Positions 19,201-27,723 of a stretch of DNA of 49,049 nucleotides are shown here, one piece after another. Numbering within the stretch: position 1 is the first letter of the stretch; every line of letters begins with the position of its first letter. The notes beneath the pieces are model-generated. The model was not told where the DNA came from, did no database searches, and saw only the letters and a program-made list of their open reading frames with translations. The position numbers and the translations under genes are program-made. This DNA is from Actinomycetes bacterium (GTDB taxonomy: Bacteria > Actinomycetota > Actinomycetes > Propionibacteriales > Propionibacteriaceae): assembly GCA_023443125.1 (NCBI GenBank), contig JAEZVO010000060.1, positions 1 to 49,049 on the forward strand, given 5' to 3'.

Positions 19201-22200
19201 GTGGGATTCGGTCACGGGTGAGACGACCTCGTATCGCTACGACGGTCAAGGCCGAGTTACTGACATCATTGCCCCGAAACCGGACGGTGTGACGACAGAG
19301 TGTGTTCCAGGAAAGCCGGTGGCTGGGTGTCGCATACTGCGGTTGTCTTACGCGACGGCTACCGGTAATGGTGACTACCAGGGCCGTCTGAAGAGCATCA
19401 CTGCGCAGGCGGGTACGGATGTCAAGGAATTGTCGCGGTATCGCTATGACTCGTCTGGGAGGCTAGTTGCCCAAACAGATATGGTCACTGGTTTGACGAC
19501 GACTTACACCTGGGACGGCGCGAGCCAACGGCTAGCGTCGGTTACGGATCCAGGGTTGGCGACCGTGTCGTACCACTACAGCGCAGGGAAACTGGTCAAG
19601 ATGACACGACCGGTCCCGGCCAGCGCTGGGGGCGGTACCGCGCAATTGGCGGCGATCGTGGCCGATCAGTCTCTCGATGCGGTGCCTGGCCTCGACCTCA
19701 CCCAGTTCGATGCCTATGGGCTTCCCCGACGAGCCACGAAGATGTTCGCGGTGTTCGGCCCCGATCAGGTCATCGATGGTGCCCCGACAGCACAGGCGTG
19801 GCAGCGTGCGGATGTGTGGCTGACCGACGATATGGGCTACACGATTCACGAGGGATCCTTCGGCGGTGGAGCGTGGCAGTTGACCGCGAACGTCTACGAC
19901 GAGTCGGACAACGTGACGAGCTCGTGGGATGCACGCGCCACCGCTGCGATCCGCTCCGGCGATATCACCAACATCAGTGCGGCAGCCACAACCACTGTGT
20001 TCAATCAAACCGCCATCGCTGGCGCTGACGGAATGGTGTTGGTGCCCGCCCGGACGCGTGTGGAGCATGTGTACACGCCTGCGGCGATGATCCGTACCAA
20101 GGGCTCGGATGTGGCAGAGATGCTGCGCAAGCATGTCGCCACCACCTACGACGAAGGGGCTCCAACTCCTGGGCTGTCGTTGCCGACCAAGATCCAGGTG
20201 ACTGCTGAGCGTCCCGACGGGACAGTGGTGGAGACGCTCAGCACAACCTTTACGGGTTATGACAAGCTGGAGGCCTCGGACTCAAAGTCTGGTTGGGATC
20301 TAAGAACAGCGACCTCGGTTACGCTCGATATGAACAGCAATGGGGTGCCGGACAGTGCAGATATTCGGCGCGAGACCCGTTACGACGCCCAAGGGCGAGT
20401 GATCGAACAGCGCCAACCCGGGGCGGGCTCGACCGATCCTGGCACTCGCCGCACCGTCTACTGGACCGCCGGCACCAACCCGACCGACCCCTCCTGCGGC
20501 CGGCAATCGGCATGGGCAGGGTATGTGTGCAGCGAAGGCCCCGCCTCACAGCCAGAAGGCACCCCACTGCCGGTGACCTACCACCGCGACTACCAATGGC
20601 ACGGTGCAGCCGCCACCCAGCAGGACATCTCCGGAGCAGTGACACGGACCACGACCACCACCTTCGATGGGAAGATGCGCCCCGCGACCGTCTCGACCAC
20701 CGTCACCGGACTGCCAGACTCGACCCCGATCCCGGCGGTGACGACCACCTACGACGACACCACCGGACTCATCACCGGAACCCAGTCAACGGCCGGCTCG
20801 ACGGCGATGACCTACGATTCCTGGGGCAGGCAGCTCACCTACACTACTTCGGGCAGTGGTACGACTACGACGACCTACAACCATCTCGGTGACATCGCCA
20901 AGGTTGTGACCCCCCAGACCGAGACCACGTTCACCTATGACGGCACCGACGCCAACGGGCAGATGGAGCATCGCGGGCTGCTGACCAAGACGACCGTCCG
21001 CCAGGGCACCCAGACATGGAGCGCTGCTGCCGCCTACGACGCTCAAGGCCAGCTGTTGGTCGAGAAACTGCCCGGCGAGATTGAGCGTCACCATGTCTAC
21101 GATCTCACCGGGGAACTCATCTCCCAGCACTACGACGGCCCCGTCACCAACCCTGACACCGGCACCAGGAGTGTTCAGTCGTGGTTGGCGTGGAGTTTGG
21201 AGGTCAACGTGGTTGGGCAGATTGTGCATGAGTGGAATCCTGATGGTGCTGCGTTCACGGGCGCGGTTGCGGGCGCCCAGGCTGTGGCTGCGGATTTGAC
21301 GTATTCGTATGATGCGGCTGGACGGCTGATGAAGGTGGTGGACCAGTCTGATGAGGCTGACGGCACCGGTTGCAGGCTGCGTACTTATCGGTTCGATGCG
21401 CGAGGTAATCGGCTCGCTGACACTACCGCAGCCGCCACCACCGGGGCGCTCTGCCCCACCACACCCGGGGTGGGGACCAGCCGCAGCTACGATGCGGCGG
21501 ACCGACCGATCGCTGCTGGCGACGGCACCGTCTACACCTATGACGCGCTTGGTCGGCAAATCCTGATCCCGGCTGCGGACGCGCCGCATCCGGAGTCGGG
21601 CGATGTGCGGGTGTCGTATTACGACGATGACACCGCGAAAGCGATCACCCAGGCGGGGGTGAGTTTGTCATACACCCTGGATGTCGCTGGACGTCGCACG
21701 GTGCAGACCACACGCCGCACCCTCGAGGCGGCTGTGACGGAGTCGGTGACGAATCATTATGTGGATGATTCGGATGATCCTGGGTGGGTGACCACGGTCA
21801 CCGCCGACATGGTGTCGACGACGGTGTACGCGGACCTGACTAGTGGCGGGTTGTCGTTGTCGATCACGACTTCTGGTGAGTCCACGGTTGGGGAGCTGGC
21901 GCTTGCGAGTCCCCGCGGGGATGTGTCCGCCACCATCACCCTCCCGGCGGATGGGGAGATGGTGCAGGGGCTTGATCGATGGACCCGCTACACCGAATAC
22001 GGCAAACCAGTTGCCGCACCCTTCACAGGCGCGGGTGGTGTTGCAGCCAACGGCTATGGGTGGCTGGGTGCGAAACAGCGTTCTACCACCGAAACAGGCA
22101 TCCTCCTCATGGGAGCCCGTCTCTACAACCCGGTCACTGGTTTGTTCACCAGCCTCGACCCCGTCTACGGCGGCAACGACACCCCGTATGCCTACCCCAA

Positions 22201-22672
22201 CGACCCCATCAACAAACAGGATCTGTCAGGCAAGGCGTGGTGGTCCACTGCCTTGAGTGTCGTATCCGGTGTTGCGTGCATCGTCGGCGGGCCAATCGCG
22301 TGTGGGGTAGCAAGCGCGGCGTCAGTCGTAGCGAGCTACATCGATCGACGACGGCAGGGACAGAGCTGGAAAAGAGCCGCCGCGTTTGCTGTAGGTGAAG
22401 GCCTTGCTGCCAAATTCCTTCGGCCGCTGCGCATGATCAAGATCAAACCGCGCCGAATGGCAAAGGGTGTCGCTCCTCGGGCGACGCCTAGGCGGGCCTC
22501 GAGAGCTAAACCACTGTCTAGGTGGCAGAAGTCCGGTCCATGGAACCGGGGCAGTTCCTATTCCAGAGCCCTCAGAGCACATCCAGTGCGGGCAACGTTC
22601 CGGGCGGGGTACTCTGGTGGCTATTCCATTGGCTACAGCCTGTATGGATCTCGTCCTCGGAAACGGCGGTAA
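16253..22672 (+). CDS. Secreted Rhs/YD-repeat polymorphic toxin
   Basis: A 2139-residue protein, by far the largest here. Residues 1-25 form a signal peptide (LVLLIAISLTVGVGVV, cleavage after AWA). Residues about 313-480 look like a DNRLRE-type domain (FDTFVQQGF, RSFLNFS, VVLDMTAQAKAW). A DUF6531-like segment follows around 830-870, then many YD repeats (YRYDGQGRVTDI, YRYDSSGRLV) from about 983 to 1783, and the Rhs core end ARLYNPVTGLFTSLDP near 1970. After NDPINKQDLSGK the last ~145 residues are a variable, very basic toxin-like tail with a hydrophobic Gly/Ala segment. GTG codons at 16244 and 16247 are alternative starts. Codon use is T-rich at the start, strongly GC-rich in the middle and T-rich again after 21180. 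Probably mediates contact-dependent competition, by family analogy. Confidence 0.88.
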   Translation: MKRALVLLIAISLTVGVGVVGPAWAAPTDDGDVRGSATSAVPLVRPDWVSAVVTARAQGARVEVLSERTESSRVFARPDGAVEEEVSAGPVRYRDANAAEGWRDIDTSLRVSGAGVVPVSMPVDVVLSGGPSTSDLVVFDAEGAGEVAVALQGVVLPKPVLERSTARYPDVFPGVDVSVEVRSGGFELLWVVKNAAAARRLVTRFGGSDGLELPFVVRSRGSVAAERDGGVKLSKNGKPIGRFAPPSMWDSHAAIPGEKGAERRVGFGIDNTRPQARRAASSQAVEVRADTQWLLDPAREFPISIDPTYAVATGGPVFDTFVQQGFTTDQSRSAELKVGNNGQGQVARSFLNFSAGLFKGRDVVSANLSLYESWSWSCSSSAFSSYDSGLATTATRWTKQPSIGARRARVAAAKGYSSSCPAGRVVLDMTAQAKAWSRTTQSQVGMMLRADTEDRPWGWKRFHSSEGVHKPLLKVVYNRAPNTPGVPVVDGLVSAKVADGSTKLFLGNPKPRLRVPVADPDKNSVKVQFAYFYTATDQPVVLCEAGAVASGGTASCTSRVAIPDNKNTWIRARSFDGRVWSGWGPGKEIRPAFIAPYAPKIACPASANKTWVERVRSAETCTLTARHTSWSSSPTKVTWRVNGGAWQEKTFNQISADTKAADVRVGGVPGGHQIEAYVTSPTGKKSAISTYSFGYGAPSLVTPTAAVTTHGGVKVEGVGAPAQSGLQVQGAIQWRVKGSTIWYDSSAKVTAGPAKTMVSGLLDTSQILEAHPELSKRASVVLETRVKFTYGLSTLVTSSREIVRVPHAFGAGFPVDDVAGGQVALWTGELQVSTTDGELSTPTGELSVSRTHSTFAGEMSPAQGVFGPGWVASLDGGPTGVSEMELIDNTLFDGTLVLASADGQVLPFGAPNDGSVRTGSTLAVGEYAPIGAEAEASTLRMQVSGNGAATKVTVIDEDGVHTRFITRTAPTAAGEAKFITDAVWDSVTGETTSYRYDGQGRVTDIIAPKPDGVTTECVPGKPVAGCRILRLSYATATGNGDYQGRLKSITAQAGTDVKELSRYRYDSSGRLVAQTDMVTGLTTTYTWDGASQRLASVTDPGLATVSYHYSAGKLVKMTRPVPASAGGGTAQLAAIVADQSLDAVPGLDLTQFDAYGLPRRATKMFAVFGPDQVIDGAPTAQAWQRADVWLTDDMGYTIHEGSFGGGAWQLTANVYDESDNVTSSWDARATAAIRSGDITNISAAATTTVFNQTAIAGADGMVLVPARTRVEHVYTPAAMIRTKGSDVAEMLRKHVATTYDEGAPTPGLSLPTKIQVTAERPDGTVVETLSTTFTGYDKLEASDSKSGWDLRTATSVTLDMNSNGVPDSADIRRETRYDAQGRVIEQRQPGAGSTDPGTRRTVYWTAGTNPTDPSCGRQSAWAGYVCSEGPASQPEGTPLPVTYHRDYQWHGAAATQQDISGAVTRTTTTTFDGKMRPATVSTTVTGLPDSTPIPAVTTTYDDTTGLITGTQSTAGSTAMTYDSWGRQLTYTTSGSGTTTTTYNHLGDIAKVVTPQTETTFTYDGTDANGQMEHRGLLTKTTVRQGTQTWSAAAAYDAQGQLLVEKLPGEIERHHVYDLTGELISQHYDGPVTNPDTGTRSVQSWLAWSLEVNVVGQIVHEWNPDGAAFTGAVAGAQAVAADLTYSYDAAGRLMKVVDQSDEADGTGCRLRTYRFDARGNRLADTTAAATTGALCPTTPGVGTSRSYDAADRPIAAGDGTVYTYDALGRQILIPAADAPHPESGDVRVSYYDDDTAKAITQAGVSLSYTLDVAGRRTVQTTRRTLEAAVTESVTNHYVDDSDDPGWVTTVTADMVSTTVYADLTSGGLSLSITTSGESTVGELALASPRGDVSATITLPADGEMVQGLDRWTRYTEYGKPVAAPFTGAGGVAANGYGWLGAKQRSTTETGILLMGARLYNPVTGLFTSLDPVYGGNDTPYAYPNDPINKQDLSGKAWWSTALSVVSGVACIVGGPIACGVASAASVVASYIDRRRQGQSWKRAAAFAVGEGLAAKFLRPLRMIKIKPRRMAKGVAPRATPRRASRAKPLSRWQKSGPWNRGSSYSRALRAHPVRATFRAGYSGGYSIGYSLYGSRPRKRR

Positions 22673-22675
22673 GGC

Positions 22676-23425
22676 ATGGCGACGCTGCAGTGGTCTCTGG
22701 AGATTGACCGCAACGGCATTTTGCGATTGGACCCGCTGATCGATGGCGAGCCCTTGAGCAGTCGCTTCAACAGTGGCTCTGAGCCTCGGGTGGTGGGGCT
22801 GGTGCTGGGTTGGCGTGACTTGTCAGGATTCGTCGCTCTCGAAGGTGCCGAGAGGCTTCCGCTGGGTTCGTGTGAGTGCGCGTCTCCTGAAGTCAGGGTG
22901 CTCGCGACGGTTGCTCGTATGGGGGATGTCGTGCGGTGGACGGATATTTCTGATGTCAGCTCTGGGACCACGATTGATGATGTGGAATTTGATCGGAGCG
23001 ATTACGTACAAGCCTTTGCGGAGCTGGCGACGCTGGCGCCTTCGTTCCGTCGCAGGTATCGCCGTCGCATTTGGTCGCTTGGGCGAGATGACGGCTTGCC
23101 CGGGAACCCGTCCTTGGTGGAGGGGCTCATTTGGGTGGCGATGGTGCCAGTCTTCATCTTTGCTGCGCATGCAAGTGATACCGGGGATGAACTCGGGGCC
23201 GACTTCGCACTGTGGTATCTGTTGCTCTCTGCCGTGGTGTTGTGCGTGTGGTGGTTCGTGAGGACGCGGTTGACTCAGCGAAAGTACGGGGGAGAAGTTT
23301 GGGTCGACGGGCCGCTAGGGGTTCCTCCTTGCCCTTGGCATTCTGGGGTCAGGTATCTGAGTGAGTACTGCGCCAGGAATGAATCTCTCACCCCATGGGC
23401 TGAGTTCGATCAAAGCGGCAGGTGA
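22676..23425 (+). CDS. Putative membrane immunity protein for the Rhs toxin
   Basis: The 249-residue product starts three bases after the rhs stop, the position of immunity genes in polymorphic toxin systems. I recognise no family. Residues 1-125 are soluble and acidic, followed by a basic patch (FRRRYRRR), then two hydrophobic helices at about 149-166 and 178-195, and a soluble C-terminus. A membrane-anchored immunity protein would suit a toxin that enters or disrupts the membrane. The assignment rests on position and topology only. Codon use matches the start of rhs rather than the housekeeping genes. Confidence 0.6.
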   Translation: MATLQWSLEIDRNGILRLDPLIDGEPLSSRFNSGSEPRVVGLVLGWRDLSGFVALEGAERLPLGSCECASPEVRVLATVARMGDVVRWTDISDVSSGTTIDDVEFDRSDYVQAFAELATLAPSFRRRYRRRIWSLGRDDGLPGNPSLVEGLIWVAMVPVFIFAAHASDTGDELGADFALWYLLLSAVVLCVWWFVRTRLTQRKYGGEVWVDGPLGVPPCPWHSGVRYLSEYCARNESLTPWAEFDQSGR

Positions 23426-23494
23426 GAGCCATGCTCTGGGAGTGGGATATGCGAGAGGAAGCATGGGCCTTTCTCGCGGCGGAGGAGGTATACC

Positions 23495-24451
23495 ATGGGT
23501 GCTTCGCTAGTTTCTGATTTTGCTTTGCAGACTGATCTGTGGCGCGATAAGTGGTTCTCCGATGCCGTTGTGTGCTTGGTGGAGGGGGCCGCAGACGACG
23601 CTGGGATTTTGGCTTCGGTAATGGATGTGAGTCGCCCACGAAACGCCTGGAGAGAGTATTGGAGTGCAATTGCCCTGCTCACGAGCGATGCGGTGATGCA
23701 TGGACGTGCAGCGCGCGCGATCGATACTCGCCCTCGGGACGTCTCGCCGGCAGCGTTGTGGGTGCACGTTGCACTCAGAGATGACGACGCGGACGCGTGG
23801 GAGCGGGCGCGACTCGCGGCTCCACGGGGCGCATTGGACAAGCTGCTGGATGATTGGCCGTACGATTTTGAGCCGGGCCTTCCATATCGTCGTCGTTGCG
23901 CATCATTTGGGATGCCAGTTGGTGTTGCGGATCGGTTCGACTGGGATGCGGAGTTGAGCGGTCTTATGGTTGCGGATGTCGCTGGTCAGCGGGCAGGGGT
24001 GCGCCGAATGCTGAAGGCCACGCCAGGCGGGTATCACGAAGTCTGGCAAGGCATCTACTGGATGCTGGGCCCAGAGGCGTTGGGGGAAGATTTGGTGCCG
24101 TGGGTAGTTCGTCGTGGATGGGGCTGGCGATGGTGGAGTGACAATCTGGCCGTGTCTGAGGCGTTTCGTGGGGCGGTTGGTGACGAGCTCACTGGCCCTG
24201 CTCGGATCTGGGGTCGAGTGTTTCGGTCTGCTCCGACTGACCACGACCGCTGGTGGTTTTGGCGTGAATGCGTTGAGCCCATGGCTCCGTGGAGCCCACT
24301 ACCTGAGGACAGCGGAACTCCATCTCGTGAGTTGGCTACCCGTTGGGCCTCATTGGCGCGGAGCTGGTCGGAAGCGTTTGCCCTGGGCCGTTTCCGGACA
24401 TATCTTCGGCGGTCGGCAGATGAGTGGGAATCAGCAGCGCGAATGGAGTGA
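23495..24451 (+). CDS. Unrecognised protein downstream of the Rhs-immunity pair
   Basis: 318 residues, no recognised family, no signal peptide or membrane helix. It is unusually rich in Trp, with clusters such as RRGWGWRWWSDN and DRWWFWRE, and in Arg. The ATG has GGAGGAGG eight bases upstream, so it is a well-formed gene. Seventy bases separate it from the putative immunity gene on the same strand, and it shares their composition. It could be a second immunity protein or an orphan from a displaced toxin cassette; this is inference from position. Confidence 0.65.
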   Translation: MGASLVSDFALQTDLWRDKWFSDAVVCLVEGAADDAGILASVMDVSRPRNAWREYWSAIALLTSDAVMHGRAARAIDTRPRDVSPAALWVHVALRDDDADAWERARLAAPRGALDKLLDDWPYDFEPGLPYRRRCASFGMPVGVADRFDWDAELSGLMVADVAGQRAGVRRMLKATPGGYHEVWQGIYWMLGPEALGEDLVPWVVRRGWGWRWWSDNLAVSEAFRGAVGDELTGPARIWGRVFRSAPTDHDRWWFWRECVEPMAPWSPLPEDSGTPSRELATRWASLARSWSEAFALGRFRTYLRRSADEWESAARME

Positions 24452-24596
24452 TGGCGACTTGAATCTCACCGGGGGGATTTGCTCGTCAGCACAGTGAGTG
24501 TTCGAGCGTGTTCATGCTCGTGTCGACAGGATGCGTGTCTGGGGTTGATGCGCCGACCAGCTCAGTGACTGCGAACATCGCTGGCCAAGCCCCGGT

Positions 24597-24881
24597 GTGG
24601 TGCGGTTGGGCCTCGTGGTACATCGGCACAGCACGGGTCTTCGGCTCAGCTGGGTAGCGCTCATGGGTGTCTGTGAGGACTGGGCTGTGGCCCATGGATA
24701 CGACGGCGTCACGCTGCGCACCCACCGCAACGTGCCGTGGAAGGCCCTTACTACAAGCGGTTCGGATCGCACGAGCAATCGGAAAGGGGAGCTGGAGCCC
24801 GAACTGCGTGGACTGCGACTCCAGGAGCACGAGCTCCAGCCGCGATTGGGGATGATGAAGCGGCTGTCCACGTCGCCCTAA
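24597..24881 (+). pseudogene. GNAT acetyltransferase fragment with two frameshifts
   Basis: ALMGVCEDWAVAHGYDGVTLRTH followed by RNVPW resembles the acetyl-CoA-binding half of GNAT enzymes. After VPW the expected GPYYKRFG is read one frame over (from 24741), and after about 14 residues the first frame resumes with ELEPELRGLRLQEHELQPRLGMMKRL to a stop at 24881. A pair of compensating indels best explains this. The N-terminal half is not recognisable. Confidence 0.6.
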
Positions 24882-25060
24882 CATGCCGCTGTGGGCTACT
24901 ACTGCGGGTTTCGGTGCCTCAAGAGCATCTGGAGGTGCACCTGCGTATCAGTCCGGGTCCTGCACGAGGAACCGGCGGACGCCAGGCTCCTCGTGTGGAC
25001 CAAGGCGGTACCACAAGTGGCCAGTTCACCTCGCGAAGCTGCCTGAGTTGATCGGCAACA

Positions 25061-25351
25061 TTGGGCACGGAGATCTTGAGCACCTTTCGAGTAGCAGGCA
25101 TGTTTGGCGACCCCAACCTCCAGATGGAGGCCGCATTAGTCAGAAGCGCACTGCAGCAACGCGGCTGGGCTCTCGGTGCCGACGGCCGACTGGCTCCGTG
25201 AGGCGATATCGATCTCGAGGTTGGAGGTCGGCACGAGCAAAATGATCAGGTGAATCGCTTGCGTCGAAACACCGAAGATGCCGGCCTGCTCCCGGGGACA
25301 GCCAAGGAGCCGCTCGAATCCGCGGTGTTTATTGGGAGCGGGGGCTGTTGA
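25061..25351 (+). pseudogene. Fragment resembling an abortive-infection (Abi-like) protein
   Basis: One frame reads FGDPNLQMEAALVRSALQQRGW, meets TGA at 25199-25201, then continues GDIDLEVGG and RLRRNTEDAGLLPGTAKEPLESA to TGA at 25349. The last part resembles the R-x-N-x-EDP-x-L-x-x-G-x-AKELLE segment of Abi-type C-terminal domain proteins. No start codon or binding site is credible. Assignment is by motif memory only. Confidence 0.4.
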
Positions 25352-25585
25352 TCGTCCGAGCGCCACTGCAGTGTCCAGTCCAGCGTGTACGGTTCGTCGA
25401 GCCCGGACGGATCCCTTGTCGTCCGCGTCGAGGTGCGCTTCCACTGCACCAGACCGTGTGCTTCTTCACTTGCGCAGACTCCTTGACCTGTCTGGATGCA
25501 CACCTTCCGGGTAAGGGAGTCCTCACTTGAGTCTGGGCGCATAATTGGCAAGGATAGTGTTTGTAATTTCGCAGGAGGAGGTGTG

Positions 25586-26227
25586 ATGGACGCGCCCACG
25601 AGGGAGAGAGTTGTGCACCTGATCTTGCACAACGGGCCGCAGACTGCGAAGCAGCTTGCGGAAGCGCTGTCGCTCACGCCTGCCGCAGTGCGACGTCACC
25701 TCGCCGTGTTGTTGGAAGACGGCACCCTCACCTCGAGAGAAGAGCGGGTTTACGGTCCGCGCGGGCGGGGGCGCCCGTCGCAGGTGTTTGTGCTCACCGA
25801 CGCCGGCCGAGCCGAATTCCAGCACGAGTACGACAAGCTCGCGCTTATGGCCCTTCGCAGGCTTGGCGCTACCGAGATCGAGGGCCTCGCGCAGGAACGT
25901 GTCGCGGTGATTGAGCAGCGGTTCAGCGCGTCGCGCGAGGCACAGCCAGATCGACCCGCCGTCGACCTCCTCGTCGAAGCGCTCGCAGCCGAGAACTACG
26001 CTGCCGGTGTGCGTCCGGTCCGTTCCGGCGACCAGATCGTGCAGTTCCACTGCCCGGTGGCCGAAGTTGCCGCCGAGTACCCCATCTTGTGCGAAATCGA
26101 GACGGAACTCTTCGGCAGGCTGCTCGACTCCCACGTTCAGCGCCTCGCCACCATCGCCCACGGCGACGGGGTGTGCACCACGCATGTCCCCGCACCCATT
26201 CCTACCCCCATCCCCAAGAGAAAGTGA
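25586..26227 (+). CDS. sufR: SUF operon iron-sulfur cluster-dependent repressor SufR
   Basis: Transcriptional regulator of the suf genes, expected to sense cluster status. The 213-residue product has a DeoR/ArsR-type winged helix at about 5-60 (QTAKQLAEALSLTPAAVRRHL, then the GRGRPSQVFVLTDAG wing), a middle helical region, and cysteines 156, 169 and 197 placed as in SufR cluster ligands (HCP, LCE, GDGVC). ATG 25586 has GGAGGAGG five bases upstream; a GTG one codon earlier is possible. First gene of the suf operon, four bases before sufB. It begins exactly where conserved backbone resumes after the accessory island. Confidence 0.93.
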   Translation: MDAPTRERVVHLILHNGPQTAKQLAEALSLTPAAVRRHLAVLLEDGTLTSREERVYGPRGRGRPSQVFVLTDAGRAEFQHEYDKLALMALRRLGATEIEGLAQERVAVIEQRFSASREAQPDRPAVDLLVEALAAENYAAGVRPVRSGDQIVQFHCPVAEVAAEYPILCEIETELFGRLLDSHVQRLATIAHGDGVCTTHVPAPIPTPIPKRK

Positions 26228-26231
26228 ACCC

Positions 26232-27677
26232 ATGACCCAGACCGCACCTCAGCAGGCGCCGGGCACCGGTGCCACGCAGGACGAGCACCTGGCGGCGCTC
26301 GGTAACTACCAGTGGGGTTGGCATGACTCCGACGAGGCAGGCGCCGCGGCGCAGCGCGGCCTGAACGAAGCCGTCGTCAACAACATCTCCGACATGAAGG
26401 ACGAGCCGCAGTGGATGCGTGACTTCCGTCTCAAGTCGCTCAAGCTGTTCGACAAGAAGCCCATGCCCAAGTGGGGAGCAGACCTCTCCGGCATCGACTT
26501 CGACAACATCAAGTACTTCGTGCGTTCGACGGAGAAGCAGGCCCAGACCTGGGACGACCTGCCAGAAGACATCAAGGAGACCTACGACAAGCTCGGCATT
26601 CCGGAAGCGGAGAAGGCGCGCCTCGTCGCAGGCGTGGCGGCGCAGTACGAATCCGAGGTGGTCTACCACAAGATCAACGAGGAGCTGGAGCGTCAGGGGG
26701 TCATCTTTCTCGACACCGACACCGCGCTCAAGGAGCACGAGGAGCTCTTCAAGGAGTACTTCGGCACCGTCATTCCGGCAGGCGACAACAAGTTCGCGTC
26801 GCTGAACTCGGCCGTGTGGTCGGGCGGCTCCTTCATCTACGTGCCGAAGGGCGTGCACGTCACTATCCCGCTGCAGGCCTACTTCCGCATCAATACGGAG
26901 AACATGGGCCAGTTCGAGCGCACGCTCATCATCGTCGACGAGGACGCCTACGTCCACTACGTCGAGGGCTGCACCGCACCGATCTACAAGTCGGATTCGC
27001 TGCACTCCGCCGTCGTCGAGATCGTCGTGAAGAAGGGCGCCCGCTGCCGCTACACGACCATCCAGAACTGGTCGAACAACGTCTACAACCTCGTCACCAA
27101 GCGCGCCACCTGTGAGGAAGGCGCGACGATGGAGTGGATCGACGGCAACATCGGCTCCAAGGTCACCATGAAGTACCCGGCTGTGTACCTCATGGGCCCC
27201 CACGCCAAGGGTGAGACGCTCTCCATCGCGTTCGCCGGCGAGGGCCAGTACCAAGACACGGGCTCCAAGATGGTGCACTGCGCGCCTCACACGTCGAGTT
27301 CCATCGTGTCGAAGTCGGTTGCCCGCAGCGGTGGTCGTGCAGCGTACCGGGGCCTCGTCCAGGTGCAGCCGGGCGCGACGCACTCGTCGTCGGGCGTGAT
27401 GTGCGATGCGCTGCTCGTCGACACCGTCTCCCGCTCGGACACCTACCCCTACGTGGATATCCGCGAGGAAGACGTGTCGATGGCCCACGAAGCCACCGTG
27501 TCGAAGGTGTCGGAAGACCAGCTCTTCTACCTGATGAGTCGCGGCATGACGGAGCTGGAGGCCACGGCCATGATCGTGCGCGGCTTCGTCGAGCCCATCG
27601 CCCGCGAACTCCCCATGGAATACGCGCTCGAACTGAACCGACTCATTGAACTGCAGATGGAAGGCGCGGTCGGCTGA
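26232..27677 (+). CDS. sufB: Fe-S cluster assembly scaffold SufB
   Basis: Core of the SufBCD scaffold on which Fe-S clusters form. The 481-residue length is normal. It shows the family's GVHVTIPLQAYFRIN, VEGCTAPIY, and the conserved C-terminal ...QLFYLMSRGMTELEATAMIV segment, with Cys residues in VHYVEGC and VMCDALL. No inteins are present, unlike the mycobacterial homologue. The ATG at 26232 lies four bases after sufR; the open frame upstream is only an overlap with sufR. Confidence 0.97.
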   Translation: MTQTAPQQAPGTGATQDEHLAALGNYQWGWHDSDEAGAAAQRGLNEAVVNNISDMKDEPQWMRDFRLKSLKLFDKKPMPKWGADLSGIDFDNIKYFVRSTEKQAQTWDDLPEDIKETYDKLGIPEAEKARLVAGVAAQYESEVVYHKINEELERQGVIFLDTDTALKEHEELFKEYFGTVIPAGDNKFASLNSAVWSGGSFIYVPKGVHVTIPLQAYFRINTENMGQFERTLIIVDEDAYVHYVEGCTAPIYKSDSLHSAVVEIVVKKGARCRYTTIQNWSNNVYNLVTKRATCEEGATMEWIDGNIGSKVTMKYPAVYLMGPHAKGETLSIAFAGEGQYQDTGSKMVHCAPHTSSSIVSKSVARSGGRAAYRGLVQVQPGATHSSSGVMCDALLVDTVSRSDTYPYVDIREEDVSMAHEATVSKVSEDQLFYLMSRGMTELEATAMIVRGFVEPIARELPMEYALELNRLIELQMEGAVG

Positions 27678-27723
27678 CCGCACCCATCCTCCAATCGGCG
27701 CAACGTAAGGAACAACATTGACC

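Larger units (their letters stand above)
24452..25585. other. Gene graveyard and sufR upstream region
   Basis: About 1.1 kb with no intact gene. It holds the decayed GNAT fragment (24597-24881) and the probable Abi-like fragment (25061-25351). Between 25340 and 25470 the minus strand is open (with QWKRTSTRTTRDPSG) but has no start or family I know. The last 60 bases carry the sufR promoter: TTGAGT at 25527-25532 and GATAGT at 25553-25558, or TTGGCA at 25545-25550, are candidate elements, none well spaced. Confidence 0.5.

Noticed and set aside
23431..23517. Small 28-codon open frame (MLWEWDMREE)
   Set aside because: It overlaps the next gene's binding site and start, has no ribosome binding site of its own and no similarity I know.
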